Source: Tupaia tana (Eukaryota; Chordata; Mammalia; Scandentia; Tupaiidae). Taken from it: DNA of 64,000 nt. The notes below the pieces were generated by a model. That model was not told where the DNA came from. It was given only the letters and a program-made list of their open reading frames with translations, and searched no databases. Below are positions 43,729 to 56,119 of this stretch, in pieces; position 1 is the first letter of the stretch; each line of letters begins with the position of its first letter. The stretch lies in the NCBI GenBank assembly GCA_026018925.1, contig JAKSZU010000016.1, positions 31,028,877 through 31,092,876 on the forward strand, in the 5' to 3' direction. Both the position numbers and the translations under genes were made by a program.

Positions 43729-46479
43729 GACACCATCACATCTCTAAGGTTTCTGAGTAAATTACAATGTGTTTTTATTGTTTTCTAAATGCAAACTATT
43801 TCAGTTAATATACTCATTTTTCATGATTTTACCATTTCATTTGCTTCAAATCATAAAAGAATGGGGATGTACTTTTCCAGTTACACTTTTTGTTATCCAA
43901 ATATCTCTCCAGTTGCTAGGGTTTCTCTACCATTCTTTCTATTGAATTGATAGGAATCTAGTTCTCCTAAAGGAATTACAAAATCAGACGATTTCCTGTG
44001 CTACAAACCTCCAGTTTGCAAAAGGAGACTCCACAGGAGGCTGCCTCAAAACAGGACTTTCCTGTAGAACTCTGCAGTGTTACTTGACAAGCATACCACC
44101 ACCCTATGCCAGAGCTAATATCTATGTGCCACTCCTCTTAACCTCTTCTCACCTGAGCAAAGCCCTCCGCACAACTTTCTCTTTGGTGTGAAAACAGGCT
44201 CCAAAAAGGCAGTAGCTGTGTTACAGATTCTGATGAATATCAGGAAATAATAGCAGGGTCAGGGAGAGATAGAGGGAGTTATCAGAATAGAAGTATAGGA
44301 AATATACACTAGCCCTGGCATCTCCTTATCAAATAATCATACATCATTAAATTGGAAAGGGGAAAATTACTATTTTTAAACAAGCACAAAAAGTATTATT
44401 TTGGAGACTGGTAGAATGTGAGCAAGCCAGCTATTCATGCCATACCCAGGAGCTCAGACAGAACTAAATTATGCTGCAGATTAATGTATCGGTCAGTTCA
44501 AAGGTTAGACAAACAGCTGTTTCTCAAGGAGGCACACTACAAAGCTTAACTGTTCATTGGAAGGTCTGTAATGGTCTCAGTGGATTCCCAAAGGAATCAC
44601 TGTTATTTGTTTCTGATTGGGAGATATCCAAAGCTGACTCCATGCTACTGATGACCTTTCCTGCTAGGGCATGGGGTGGGGGGAAGCTCTGGAGCCAGTG
44701 TGATTTGACCAGTCTCTGGGAAAGAAGAAGAAAAACACTCGCACATACAACATGTCTTGGGTAACTCAAAGATTCTGCACAAATCTGCAGTTTTTACGTG
44801 TGAATGAATGCAGGGGAGTCAAGAATTCTCCTTGCTTATTTCTGCAGAAATAGAAGTTAGCTTAAAATAGTAAGCTATTCAGAAAGGTGGTTTATAGTCA
44901 TCAGGTTTGATGTGAAACCATGTAAATGATAGTTAAAAAATAGTAATGTTACATCTTTATTCAGTATTTAACATCATTTCCTTGATGATTTGAAATACTT
45001 GAGTTGAATAACTCTTCATATGAAACAGCTAGTTGTAAAATGGAATAAAAAAACATATAAAAGACTCAAAGAAGAAGAAGAGAATCTAAATTAGAGTTGT
45101 AGATTGAGGTATAAAGTATATTTGAATGTGATCATATTTAAATAAAAAAGTATTTCATTCTGAGGCTAAGAAAGACAAGGTAACTTCTTTAAGAGGTCCT
45201 GTGAGATTTTTTGAGATTTTTCCATGATGACTTCAAATGTCTTCAAAGAAGATGATCTAACACTTTTTTCCACTCAGATATTATTTACTCTCTTTAAGAC
45301 ATTTAAGAGTAGCTACTATTAACTTCATGCTTCATTACCACAATAAAATCCAAGACTTTTTTGGATTTTTGTCTCATATATAAGTTCTGTATTGCATTTA
45401 CATGAATAAAAACCCTCATAAACTTTATTCCATTTTCACAAGCTCATTCAATATTCACTGAAATAAAAATCAAATTCTTAATAACTTATTAGAAACAGAG
45501 CATCTTGAGATACAGGGAAATAAGAGGAGAAAAATTTCTTCAAGAGAAGATGTGGTTTCTACCTAGAAAGAACCATGCATAAACCTTACAATTTTCCTGG
45601 GGAGGGTAGTGGTGTGGAAAGGACTGCATCAGAACTATGTATTTATTCGTACATCAAATACATATTCTTGTGGGTATTCACCAATTTATTCAACAAACAT
45701 TTCTATATTCTATCTTAGAGTGAAGATATTAGAAAGATCCTTCCAGTTATAAAATAATTACATAATTCTTGGTTGGTATTAGTATAAAGGCAATTAGCTG
45801 ACATAAGAAATTATTATTGAGAAATGAGATTGGTGCTTGGGGATAATATGGAGTAGGTCAAGAGAGCCACTTGGCTGAGAACATTTCAAAAATTGAACTT
45901 ATACAGATTAGAGAACAATGGTGCCTCTGATAGAAATAAGGATGTAGAGAAGGAAACCAGTCTGAGGGAATGAGAGTACTGAATGAAACCCATTAAATCC
46001 CAGTAACATTCTCACTAGGCAGATAAAGATAAGGAACTCGAAGTTGGCAAACTTGAAAGACATAGAAAGGGTTTTGAAAGTCATAAGTTGATAACTTCAC
46101 TAAAAATCTGTAAGAGGAGAATAAAATAATTTTAAACAGCAAAAATAGCTCAATTTAAAAAGCTTAGTTTTGTAATGAAATGGGTTCATTTTATCAGCTG
46201 CCTTGAAGTCCACATGTGAAGAAGATGCATGACTAAAGTTATCCGGATCTGAGAATTGTCAGAGTGGAAGATCAAGGGATTCTATTGGCCCAAGTATAAG
46301 CCAGAACTATGTGGATGTCAATGGCTAGATGGTCCAAGCCAGGATGGGTGAAAACATCAGAAGGGAGCTTTTTGTCTCAGATCTATTGATTAGGAGATGT
46401 GACTAAAGAGACCAATGAGTAGGGAGCACAGGTTCAATTAGGGTTGACAAAAATAAACTACCAAAAAGGGCTGCAATGT
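43729..46479. other. Unassigned sequence
   Basis: About 2.75 kb without a recognisable repeat. A 97-codon plus-strand frame (44471-44764) overlaps a 71-codon minus-strand frame; neither has paired splice sites or a known motif. Confidence 0.4.
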
Positions 46480-46620
46480 GCCACAGTGGAAAGAGCACCT
46501 GGAAAAACACAACTGTGGTTCTCCAGATGGTCTCAGTCACAGTTTTCCCATCTCTATAATAAAGCTACTTCATGATAAATTGAGATACTGTAGGTAAGCC
46601 CACTATACATATATGAATTT
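46480..46620 (+). mobile_element. Possible MIR fragment
   Basis: 'gccacagtggaaagagcacctgg', 'agttttcccatctctataataaagc' and 'gataaattgagatactgtagg' resemble MIR/MIR3. Confidence 0.5.
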
Positions 46621-47170
46621 TTTCTCTTTCATTATTCTGTTTTCTAGTACAATGCATTAAAAATTCTGTGTGCTTAACAAACATTTGTTCAAATCAGTTG
46701 AATTAATTGTGTCTATATAAGGGAGTGCTCTATTTTGAGGTCTTGTGATGTGATTCTATGTTTGATTGAATTGTATGAGTAGTATTTTGTCTGAGGGTGA
46801 CAGAACCAGAGATGGATGTCAATAGAGCAAAGAATGGACCTTAAGTTTTAAGAAGCATTATCAGGAACAACACTCGGTTCTATAACAAAGAGAAAAAGTG
46901 TGAATCAAGAGCTAAAGTAAGGTGAGAGGAAGCTGGCTAGGGATGAGCTCTTGACTTTTGACTCTGATTTTCTCAAGAGCAAGAAAGCTTGTCCTATACA
47001 CCCTTATATCCAAGGTGCCATAAAAAATAATTGTGCATTGGTGTCAATTAAAAAACAGGTGTGGTATAGTTTGATATATTTCCATGAGGAAATATACACT
47101 ATGGTTGTGGAGGAAGCAATATGGAGCCAAGTGCAAGATATCTTTTTAATACATTCATTCATTAACATAT
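46621..47170. other. Unassigned sequence
   Basis: Nothing recognised. Confidence 0.4.
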
Positions 47171-47396
47171 TGGGGCCATCAGGTGGTGTGGTGGTTAAGG
47201 TGCTGGATTTCACATGGCCAATTCCCAGAATTGAGAGCATGAAAAACATTCCAGGCACATGTGTGTGCATGCCCAAAATCCTGAAAGGGGAATGGAGAAG
47301 GGATTTCATTGTGGCCATAACCCTTAGGGGGTGATTTCTCACTTTCTCTCTCTCTCTGTATCTAAATTTCTGTCTTTGGCAAGCACATGTGCCCAT
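47171..47396 (+). mobile_element. Family 1 tRNA-SINE, old-head long form
   Basis: Head 'ggggccatcaggtggtgtggtggttaaggtgctgg' is the older head type, yet the central body ('caggcacatgtgtgtgcatgcccaaaatcctg') is present. This ties the two head types to one family. Confidence 0.88.
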
Positions 47397-48121
47397 GGAA
47401 CTAAGCAAGACAGGCCAAATTCCTTCCATCATAGAGCTTGATTTGGTTGAAGACATGTAGTAAATGTAAAATTGCTTAATCAGGGAAGGGTAAAACCTAT
47501 ATAGGAAAAATTCTTGAAGCTGTTTTGAATCATTTGAAAAAAAAACAAGATTAAGGTAACCTGATGAGATGGGTGGAAATATCTCAGAAAAACGTTTAAA
47601 AAGAAGGGATTTGATGATGAAATACTAGGTTCAATAGATATAACGAATTAGTCTAGTTTTGAATCAACTAACTGAGTATGGGTAGACTGAAATGGATTGA
47701 AGCAGTATTTACCAATCATGTAAGGGCCTTTAGATTCCAGGATCCATTTAGTAGGAATGGATGAGGTCTGGGGTTTACAGTGAATGATCACTCCTGGTGA
47801 TTTTGATGTACTTGGTTCCCATATTTCACTATGAGAAACTGTTACTTAGATTGAAAATTGTTAAGGAAATAATTAGGAGCATGACTTGTTATACAAGGTA
47901 GGGTACTAGGCATGAGGGAATTTAGATCAAATTTGATCAAATTTATATGGAATTTAGATAGGTTGGAATTAGCCCTTCTTGGTCAGAAAGGTTAATTTTT
48001 TTCTACCTAATCTACTTTTTCCTTGAGGTCTAACACATCTTAAAGCATATTTGAAAGTTATGTATCAGACAAGGGTTTAAGACTTAATTTTGTAGAAACT
48101 ATAAGAAAATAAATTCAGATG
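47397..48121. other. Unassigned sequence
   Basis: Nothing recognised. Confidence 0.4.
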
Positions 48122-48290
48122 TGGGGTCAGCAGGTGGTGTGGTGGTTAAGGGCTCTGGACTCTCACATGGTCAACCATGGTTCGAATCCTGGACCTGGTG
48201 GCTTGCTTTCTCTTTCTCTCTCTTGCTCTGTCCCTCTCTGATCAAATTAAAATAAATAAAGTTAAATAAAATAATTCTTATAAAAAGAAA
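48122..48290 (+). mobile_element. Family 1 tRNA-SINE, short form
   Basis: 'ggggtcagcaggtggtgtggtgg', B box 'ggttcgaatcctgg', 'acctggtggcttgctttctc', then tail 'gatcaaattaaaataaataa' and 'agttaaataaaataattct', almost identical to the tail at 36071-36125. Confidence 0.92.
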
Positions 48291-49365
48291 GAAACTACAT
48301 TGAGATGAACTGATACTACTTAAAAAATTTTATTGCAAGAAGTATACAAAAAAAGAAACTATAGTTACAAAGATATTTCTGTTTTCTATACTTTATATTT
48401 TCTTTAGATTCAAAAGAAGAAAAGTTTTCCTCCATATTTTAATTTTGATTTAGTATAGAATTTTGCAGTTTAGTAAGTTTATGATTTATATTGTGTAAAA
48501 CCTAGAAAGTTCCTTAGGGGAAAAATACAATAAATTATATTGTAATCCAGTTAGATATTTATTTTCTATACTCTAAAACAGCTTTAAAAAAAGAAACTTG
48601 TTTTTAATATAAATTTACTATTTTCAAAAAAGATAATATTCAGAATAAAGTATTTACATGATTAATGTTCAACATTTTAGAATTTGTGACATCTCTCAAC
48701 TTGTTTTTATATTAGACCAAGTTATTAATTTGCACGTTTTTGCATTGAAAAGCTATATATTATTATTTTAAATTTAAACAGTCAAGAAAGGCATTATCAA
48801 ATTGCACATTCTGTCTCTTCTAAGTAGATTGTTGTCTAGCTACAAACTCTCAGTCTTTATGGGGCTCCCAAAGATATTAATGATTAACTGAAGGAGGCAC
48901 AGGATGAAACAATTTGGAGCTGTAGCATAGGAAGTCAAAGAACCCTCTACTCATTTTCATTGAACATGTTGATAAGTTTTAGTAATCTTGATAGTCTTTC
49001 AAACTGTGCCCCTGCTTCTTTCATGAATCTAAATGAACATAAAGACTTTGTGCTCTTATCTCCCTAAGGGTTTGGCCAAATTCTTGAGAAGGAAAATCAT
49101 AATCCAGTATTCAAAAATACATGAATGAAAAGAATAATGAGAAAGTGAAAAGGAGATTGTGTTCTATCACTCTGTTGTCTTTTTGACTAGCTTTGGCTTT
49201 CTAGTTTCCTAGGACTATGGCTTGTTTCCAGCATGGTAGAGCAAAAGCATTGGATGTTTCCAACATAGTAACTGAAAAATGTTGAATATCACTTATAGAA
49301 CCACTTAAGAATGAAGTACATGTGTGTGGTGTCCATAGTCAATCTGTCTGGTAGTAAATTATGCA
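48291..49365. other. Unassigned sequence
   Basis: A/T-rich, nothing recognised. Confidence 0.4.
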
Positions 49366-49369
49366 TTTT

Positions 49370-49790
49370 AATATTTAAGTGGATGAATATGGAAGATTTA
49401 CTGCCGAGTGAAGCAAGGCAGGCTATGAAAGAGAGACATTGCATGTCTCCAATTAATATATACCGACTGTCCACACTCTATGGCAGAAACTGAAAGATTA
49501 GAAGATAAAGAAGCATGGAAAATAGTTATGGATAATGGAGACAGTGTGGAAAGAGGGTGGGATAAAATGGAGAAGGTGAGGAAAGGAATCAAAGAGAAAA
49601 ATAGAGAGTAAGTTTATATTACTAGATATTTATGGGACACAGAAATGGATGATTGTCTGCTGAAGATAACATAGATGGTATCTTCCACTGGTCTGGTGTG
49701 AAATATATTCATGTTGGGTAAATTCACTTTACAAGCTATAGCAATTTATAGTGATTGAATGTATAAAAGAAATTTAAAAAATAAGTAGGC
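49370..49790 (+). mobile_element. L1 3' UTR (lineage-specific type)
   Basis: Collinear with the reverse complement of 41900-42250: 'gtggatgaatatggaagattt', 'gagtgaagcaaggcaggc', 'ctatggcagaaactgaaag', 'ttcactttacaagctatagc', 'tgtataaaagaaatttaaaa'. ORF2 is almost absent (5' truncated). Confidence 0.8.
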
Positions 49791-49849
49791 TATTTAAACA
49801 GAATTGACTTTTCATATGACACAAAAGTCAGAAAGTAAAGAAGTGTCAC

Positions 49850-50088
49850 TTTTTAAAAATTTTATTTATTTCTTTCATGAGATAGAGATAGCCAGAGATA
49901 TAGCACTCCTGAAAGGTCTCGACATAGTGACCCATGCCCAGCTGTAGTCAACCTGGGGTCAAGGGCATACACACACCACCATACTCAGGCAGGCCTCTGG
50001 ACTTGACCCTGGATCCTTCACATCTGGGTCAGCCTTGCAGAATACTGTGTTGTATCACTATGCAACGGTCTGACCCTGGAATGATCAC
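49850..50088 (-). mobile_element. Family 2 SINE
   Basis: A-tail complement 'tttatttatttctttcatgag', 'catagtgacccatgcccagctg', 'catacacacaccaccatactc', 'ggacttgaccctggatcc' and head complement 'gtgttgtatcactatgcaacgg'. Confidence 0.65.
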
Positions 50089-51599
50089 ATTCCAGGTTTT
50101 CAGAAGTGTTCTCAAAACCATCTATAGCATATGTACCACAGTTCATTCCATTATTTATTTAAGGATTTCTAAAATTCCTTGTTTAGTCATGCTATTCATG
50201 ATAAATCTGAATTTTTAAATTATTAAACTGCTTAGTAGTTAATATAATCCCCTGATTATGTTATAACCTTCCAAACTGTTAACTTGACATTCAAGAGAAA
50301 TTTAATAAGTATATTTCAAGTTGATGAAACATCTGAGTTCTTCAGAATCACAACTTTGGACGTGACAGTAGCATAGTCTGCACAGCATTATCATCATATA
50401 CCTTCCTAAGCCAGATCTCAGCCTAACTCAGGAATGGTCGATCTATGGCCTCCACACCCGAGCAGAAAAAAGATGCATCGTAGCCAAAGTTCTTACAGTT
50501 GACAATAAGTTATGTTTTTCCTTTTATCAGTTCGGTGCTCATTTTCTAGCTCTGTCACCACACATTTTTCCATAGAGTGGATCCTGGTTCTCTCTTTTGA
50601 AGGAACAAAATTAAACAGAAGCACCTACACTGTTCTGGGTGTAAATTTTCATTGGGGAGAGTAACAATTGGAGCTTGTCTTGCTGACTGAGCTGCAGAAT
50701 CCCAACAACTCTCTTTGCAAAGGTCTGAAGATAAAGAGAGCTCAAAATCCCATCTCCCTTCCAAATCCTAGGGATTAACGCTGTGGTTATTTGCTCTTCA
50801 TGTTAAGCCAGCCCAGAAGAATGGGCAGGGCCAGTCAGTAGGATAAAATCAGCAAAGGGGACAACTGCTCGACTTTCCTCCTTCTCACAGGGTGCAATGA
50901 TGACAATGTAAGTTTGATTTCAAAACACTGAAGGCTTCCACCTCCAAACATGGAGCAATAATAATGATAATACTCAAATAACACGGATGTGCAAGGCAGA
51001 CTTTGTGTGATTTGTACAAGTTCACGAAAGGGAGTCAGTGTTGCAACTAGAATTGGATTAATTTCAGAAAAAATGTTTTCCCTGACTTTAGCCCTAAACA
51101 TGAAACTGAACTGTGATAAAAGAATGAACAAAATATTAGACGCTTAAATATTAAAAACAAAACAAACAAAACTATTGCTGTGGCATCGGAAGATTGGGTC
51201 AATTTATCCTCATGGGTTACTTTTTTTCTTTCTACTTTTTAAATAACTAGATAGCTCAACGGAGTGATTAACATGCTAAAACAACAAATGATCCTATTAC
51301 TGCAAGGTCCTGACTTAACTGTAAAATCTCAGAGGTAAAGACATTTTGAGCCCACAGTGAAACTCCATCCTCTTGTACTTAGGTATGGCTCTGCATAAGG
51401 TAAAGTATGTCTGGTGCCCTGCTGTTTGGAAATGACCCAAAGGCAGAAGTGAAAGATGAAGTTTCAGCAGGAGAGACTAAGAATCTCTGAGGATTTGCTC
51501 TGTGAGGCAAAGATGTTTGCCTGTGAGTTACAATTTCCAAAAGAGGCTTCACTGGTAGTTTTGAACAATTTTGACTGTTTGGGTTTTTTGCCCTGAAAT
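50089..51599. other. Unassigned sequence
   Basis: Minus-strand open frames at 50555-50764 and 50835-51131 have no domain or splice support. A 17-nt segment at 50890-50906 between acceptor- and donor-like sites is too short to trust. Confidence 0.4.
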
Positions 51600-51607
51600 G
51601 GTGATGA

Positions 51608-51775
51608 AGGTCTCAGCAGTTAGTATAGTGTGTTGACTCTGGATGGCGACCCTGGAAAACTTTAGAAGCAGGGAAACATCATGTGGAGTCTTGAAAGACA
51701 TAACCTGGACATGCAAAATACATTTTCTCTGACATTCTTTTCTCTCTTTTTCTGTTACACGCACATGTATTGATT
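51608..51775 (+). mobile_element. Possible very old family 1 SINE
   Basis: 'gtctcagcagttagtatagtg' and 'ttgactctggatgg' at the head, 'cctggacatgcaaaatac' and a short CT-rich end suggest a decayed copy. Confidence 0.4.
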
Positions 51776-53105
51776 TCCTTTTTAGCAGAGATCATGCATG
51801 GCAAGAAATAAAATTGAATGCCAAGTGTTTTTGCCTCCAAATAAGTTTTCCTTACTTATAAGAGAAAGACAATGAAGCACAAAAGAAAGGTATGGACTTT
51901 TTGACAGTTAAATTTGAGATTTCTTTGAATAAATTATGTTATAAAGGAAAAATGTCAAAACCGATAGTATCTTCATGTTGCAAGTTATCCTTTGGAAACT
52001 TGCTACTGCTGCGAGTTTTTAGGCTTGAATACAGAGGGCTTCAACTCTTGGTGCACCCGTGCATTTATAATGAAAATACTGGTTTGCAATTGTGAAAAGC
52101 AGATGGTGGTCTCTGGTTGCTTAATCTGTCAAAGGAGAGGGTGGAAGGAGGAAAAGTTCTCTTATATGGTAAAATTTGCCCTATAGGCCCTTGCCTGAGT
52201 GCACCCGCTTACTGTTGCATAGGATGAGAACCTGGTCTCCGAGCAGAATGAGCTGCTGAAATCTGATCAGCAGAGCCAGTCTGCAGGAGGCTGTCATCAC
52301 CCCACATGGTTTGAAAAAACTTAAAAGGGAACCACTTTCGCTTTTAGGATTTCTATATGAGAGACCATCAGCTATTTCTTATGCTCAGGCATTGCAGCTA
52401 GTCTCATCTTTTGATTAATTTGTATCATTTCTGGCCCTTTGTTTTGTTTTATCAAGTCCAATCCTTGATTTCTCTCAAAGCCTCTGCATTGCATGCGGTG
52501 GGCACGCAAGCCTGGATAGTTTTATCGGGGAAGATAAGATCTGCAAGCATTTTCATTCTGGCTGTGTTTCTTTCTCTTGTTCACTCATCCTCTTCACTCC
52601 TGCTGCTGTCTTACAACACCACAGCCACACCCTTATTTTTGTCAGGGATTCACGGAAATGCTTTGCTTTGAAGTGTGCACCTGCCCTGTGAATCATTTTA
52701 TAAAAGGTGTATGTGCTTTAGCATTAGAGGTAATACTTTCCTTGTAAAGACCAGTGAGTCAGTATTTCTCAAAGGAGCCATCTCCTACATGAGAGAACAA
52801 TACACCTCTATTCCCTACTGATCACACCTTCCAATATCACTTCTTCCAGGTGAATATATTTTGAGAGAGTCATGAATCAGGTTTGTCTGCACTGAGTAAA
52901 GTTGCTCTAATAGTCTATAAGTACTGCTTTCAGTGTGATCTTTCAAATTTCCAGAATGTTTAATCTCTTTACTAATATAATGTTTTGTCTTCTTTTTACA
53001 ATGTAAGCTTTAACTTTGTCGTACACTTATGCTAAATCTTTAAAATGACATCACTTCATGTGTTAGAACTTCCAAATGCACAGAAAGGAAACTGTCAGGG
53101 AGTTT
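51776..53105. other. Unassigned sequence
   Basis: Contains an 86-codon plus-strand frame (52411-52671) that is hydrophobic but lacks a recognisable domain or splice sites. Nothing else seen. Confidence 0.4.
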
Positions 53106-53121
53106 AAAAGCAGCTAACACA

Positions 53122-53387
53122 GGGAACCAGCAGTTAGCGTAATGGCTATGTCGCTGGACTCCCACGTAGTCGACCGCGGTTCATGTCCTGGACCCGGTGG
53201 CTTAAAACTCACGCCGGGCGCGTGTGCGTGTGTGCCCAAGATCCCGAGAGGAGAATGGAGGAGAAGGGATTGCGGTGTGACCATCCCCTCTGGGGGGTGA
53301 TTTCTCGCTTTCTGTCTTTCTGTCTCTGTCTGTCTGACGAGCGCGCGCACCCTATAGCAAAAACCTCTCAAAAAAAAAAAAAAAAAA
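53122..53387 (+). mobile_element. Family 1 tRNA-SINE, young copy, with TSD
   Basis: Consensus-like head and CpG-rich body ('cgccgggcgcgtgtgcgtg'), ending 'cctctc' and an A tail. 'agcagctaacaca' flanks it (53109-53121 and 53390-53402). Confidence 0.96.
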
Positions 53388-53399
53388 AAAAGCAGCTAA

Positions 53400-53714
53400 C
53401 ACATTTCCGTTGTTTCAAATGTTTAATACACGAGACTGTTGTGGAGTAGGGGAATGAGTGCTTGGCTTGGAGTTCTTCCATGTTTGGTGTGGAATTTAAA
53501 TGAGAAAATGATTGTCAGTTGCCTAGCACAATACTTATTCTATTAGATTCACAAAACTGTTAATTGAGCCCGAATTTAAATGTTTTAAAGACTCAGATCC
53601 AATGGATATAGAATTGAGATTATTAGCATAAGATAAATCTATAACAGTAGACATAGAGCAAAGAAGAAAAATGTAGTCTACCTAGTTTAATAATGAATTC
53701 AGGTGAATATCCTT
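53400..53714. other. Unassigned sequence
   Basis: A possible MIR 3' scrap at 53490-53550 ('ttgcctagcacaatacttattc'). Otherwise nothing recognised. Confidence 0.4.
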
Positions 53715-53927
53715 TTTAAAAAATTATTTATTTCGTGAGAGAGAGAGGCTCTCAACAGGGTTCTCATGCCTTGATGATCTCCAAGCCCTGCAACCAGTCA
53801 GGAACATGGGCCCATCCACGCCTGGCATGTTCAGGTAGACCCAGGGACGCAAACACAGAGTTGTTCCCGGTGGCTTCTAGCATCATGGTGCCTCCATTAT
53901 CTGTGCCACAGCAGCTAGGCCAGAATA
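53715..53927 (-). mobile_element. Family 2 SINE
   Basis: 'ttatttatttcgtgagagagag' (tail), 'caggaacatgggcccatcc', 'ggcatgttcaggtagaccc' and head complement 'tagcatcatggtgcctcc'. Confidence 0.55.
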
Positions 53928-53994
53928 GTCTTATTTTTAATGGTAATATTCTGCCAGCGTTTTTAGAAAGTTGAGATGCTATAGTGATACAGAT

Positions 53995-54287
53995 TTTCTT
54001 TTTTCTTTTCTCTTTTTTCTTTTCTTTCTTTTTTCTCTTCTTTTTCATCAGTTTTGCTATATCACCAGAGAGATAGAGAGAAGGGGCAAGTAAGAAATCA
54101 CCCCCCAGGACGGATGACCATGCTACAATCGCTTCTCTTCCATTCTTTTCTGGGAACTTCGAGCATGCACAGCCATGCGACTGACATGGTTTTCAAGTGA
54201 CGGGATCTGGGACTTAAAGTGCAGTCTGCCAAGTGGGATCCAGCTGCCTTAACCTCTGCGCCATCTACTGGCCCCAGTACAGATTTC
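53995..54287 (-). mobile_element. Family 1 tRNA-SINE, long form, preceded by pyrimidine tract
   Basis: About 50 bp of pure C/T (53995-54048) is the A/G-rich tail complement. Then 'gttttgctatatcaccagag', hairpin 'ccccccaggacggatg' and head 'ctctgcgccatctactggcccc'. Confidence 0.85.
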
Positions 54288-54417
54288 TAAGTGTGGTTCT
54301 GGAAATAGAAGAAGGAGGAAGACAGAGGTTGATGAAAAGGAAGAGAATGAGGAAAGAGAGAAGAGAGAAGAATGATCAACTATTTACTACACTAAGCACT
54401 TGAAGTGGAAAGCATTT

Positions 54418-54640
54418 ATAGCATAATAGTTTTTAAAAACTTGGGGGTGAAATTGCCTGAGCTCCAGCCTGGCACTAGTTTGTAAGAGCTGTGTGACCAC
54501 CATCAAGTGATTTAATGTCTCCAAGTCACAATTTCCTCTTTTTCAAAATGGAGGTGTAATAGTGCCTATCTCCTCTAGTTATTGTGAGGATTAAATGAGC
54601 TAAGTCTCCTGCATACAAGTGTCTTTGTAAGGAATTAAGA
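54418..54640 (+). mobile_element. MIR SINE
   Basis: 'gaaattgcctgagctccagcc', 'agagctgtgtgaccacc', 'cacaatttcctctttttcaaaatgg' (in parts), 'attgtgaggattaaatgagc' follow MIR closely. Confidence 0.88.
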
Positions 54641-54904
54641 TTATCTATTACTGTAATATACTACCTTCAGGGTTCATAGCAACCCTTAAATGTAGGTGCA
54701 TTTTCCCCACTTTTCTAAAGATAAGCACATTTTTCCTTGACAAAAGAGAAAGTGTAGGCTTTCTCCTACCAGGGCCCATGTTGCTACCCCTACACCCTCC
54801 TGTCTGATAAGCTATGGAGAATCTCTAAATCATCCTCAAACAATACTGTTTTTTCATATGTACTATTGTATTAGCGGTATGCATATATTTTGTGTTCTCA
54901 AAGT

Positions 54905-55150
54905 TACCGGCATAGTTGTTAAGAACATATGCTTTATACACAGAAGGCTGACTTCAAACCGAATCCTTCTACTTTGTGCCTTTGTGAGGTTGGATAATTG
55001 ACTTAAACCCTCTGTACCTCATTTTCCTTATCTTTGTTATGAGATAGTAATGGTACCTATCTCTTAAGGCTTTTAAGGAGGATGAAGTGTACCACTATAT
55101 GAACTTTCATTAGAACTGGTGTACAATAAATACTTAAAATCGTTATACTT
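54905..55150 (+). mobile_element. MIR SINE
   Basis: Head 'ggcatagttgttaagaacatatgc', 'acttaaaccctctgtacctc', 'gtaatggtacctatctcttaagg', end 'gtgtacaataaatacttaaaa'. A near full-length MIR in the same orientation as the one 260 bp upstream. Confidence 0.88.
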
Positions 55151-55282
55151 TTTAGAGTTCGATATTCAATACTTTAGTCATATTTTTGTTGTCTCCTCAA
55201 AGCAAAACTTTATTAGTCCTTTTGGAAAGGATGTAGAGCACTTTCTAAGTTAAAGTCACCTACATTTAAAAAAATAATAATT

Positions 55283-55405
55283 CAGGGTCACAGATGGCAT
55301 GGTGGTTGGAGTGCTAGACTCCCATATGACCAACCATGGTGAGTCCTGGTCCTGGCAGCTTGCTTTCTCATCTTCCCTCTCTCTTTCCCTGTAACAAAAT
55401 TTTAA
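55283..55405 (+). mobile_element. Family 1 tRNA-SINE, short form
   Basis: 'cagggtcacagatggcatggtgg', 'ctggtcctggcagcttgctttctc' and tail 'gtaacaaaattttaaaataatag'. Several bases of the B box are deleted ('catggtgagtcc'). Confidence 0.82.
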
Positions 55406-55420
55406 AATAATAGTAGTGAC

Positions 55421-55711
55421 AAGGATTAGCAGATGGTGTAATGGTTATGTCGCTGGACTCCCACATAGTCAACCATGGTTTGAGTCCTGGACATGGCAGC
55501 TTAAACTCATGGCAGGCACATGTGTGTGCATACATGCCCAAAATCCCAAGAGGAGATTGGAGGAGAAGGGACTGTGGCATAGCCATCCCCCCGGGTGGGT
55601 AATTTCTTTCTTTCTGTCTCTCTGTCTCTCTCTGTGCCTCCAAGGAGCGCACATGCTCTGTAGCAAAAATCTCTAAAAATAAATAAATAAACAAATAAAT
55701 TAATTAATAAA
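55421..55711 (+). mobile_element. Family 1 tRNA-SINE, long form, with TSD
   Basis: It inserted just after the short-form copy. 'aataatagtagtgac' (55406-55420) is echoed by 'aataatagtagtaatga' (about 55713-55729). The tail is (AAAT)n-rich. Confidence 0.92.
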
Positions 55712-55729
55712 TTAATAATAGTAGTAATG

Positions 55730-56119
55730 ATAAATAAAATTACATAAATAAGTCTTTTTAAAAGTCAGTTAAAGCCTACAATAGATAAATCCCAGAGGGA
55801 AATAAAGAGATGTGTCAGGGAATATTGGACTTATTGCTTTGTCCCACTCCCTTTTCCAACTTTTGTGCCCAATAGAGAAAAAAAGGATAATAAATCCTCT
55901 CTCAATTTTCCCACCCCAAATAATTGATTTAAGGACAAAAAAGATGACTGATTTGAGGTACCCTAAATCTGATTCCTATCTGTTTTAGTTATTTTTTGAA
56001 TTTATACAAATGGTTTGAGCTTTGAAATATATTTTTATTGGCCAATGAAGCAGAATAAAGGGACTAAGTTGAAGAGAAAAACAGACAGCTTCACAATAAT
56101 AATAAATGACTTTATATCC
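55730..56119. other. A/T-rich, possibly L1-derived
   Basis: No firm assignment; it precedes L1 ORF2 text. Confidence 0.35.

Noticed and set aside
43547..43747. Open frames of 60-90 codons inside SINEs on both strands, with recurring phrases such as QSLLLHSPLGILG
   Set aside because: They are translations of the CpG-rich SINE body, recur in every copy, and have no independent start or selection signal.
46951..47456. 127-codon plus and 150-codon minus frames
   Set aside because: Both run through the SINE at 47171-47396 and owe most of their length to it; no domain recognised.
50890..50906. 17-nt plus-strand microexon between 'ccttctcacag' and 'gtaagt'
   Set aside because: Such short matches arise by chance in 64 kb; no neighbouring exon or frame supports it.
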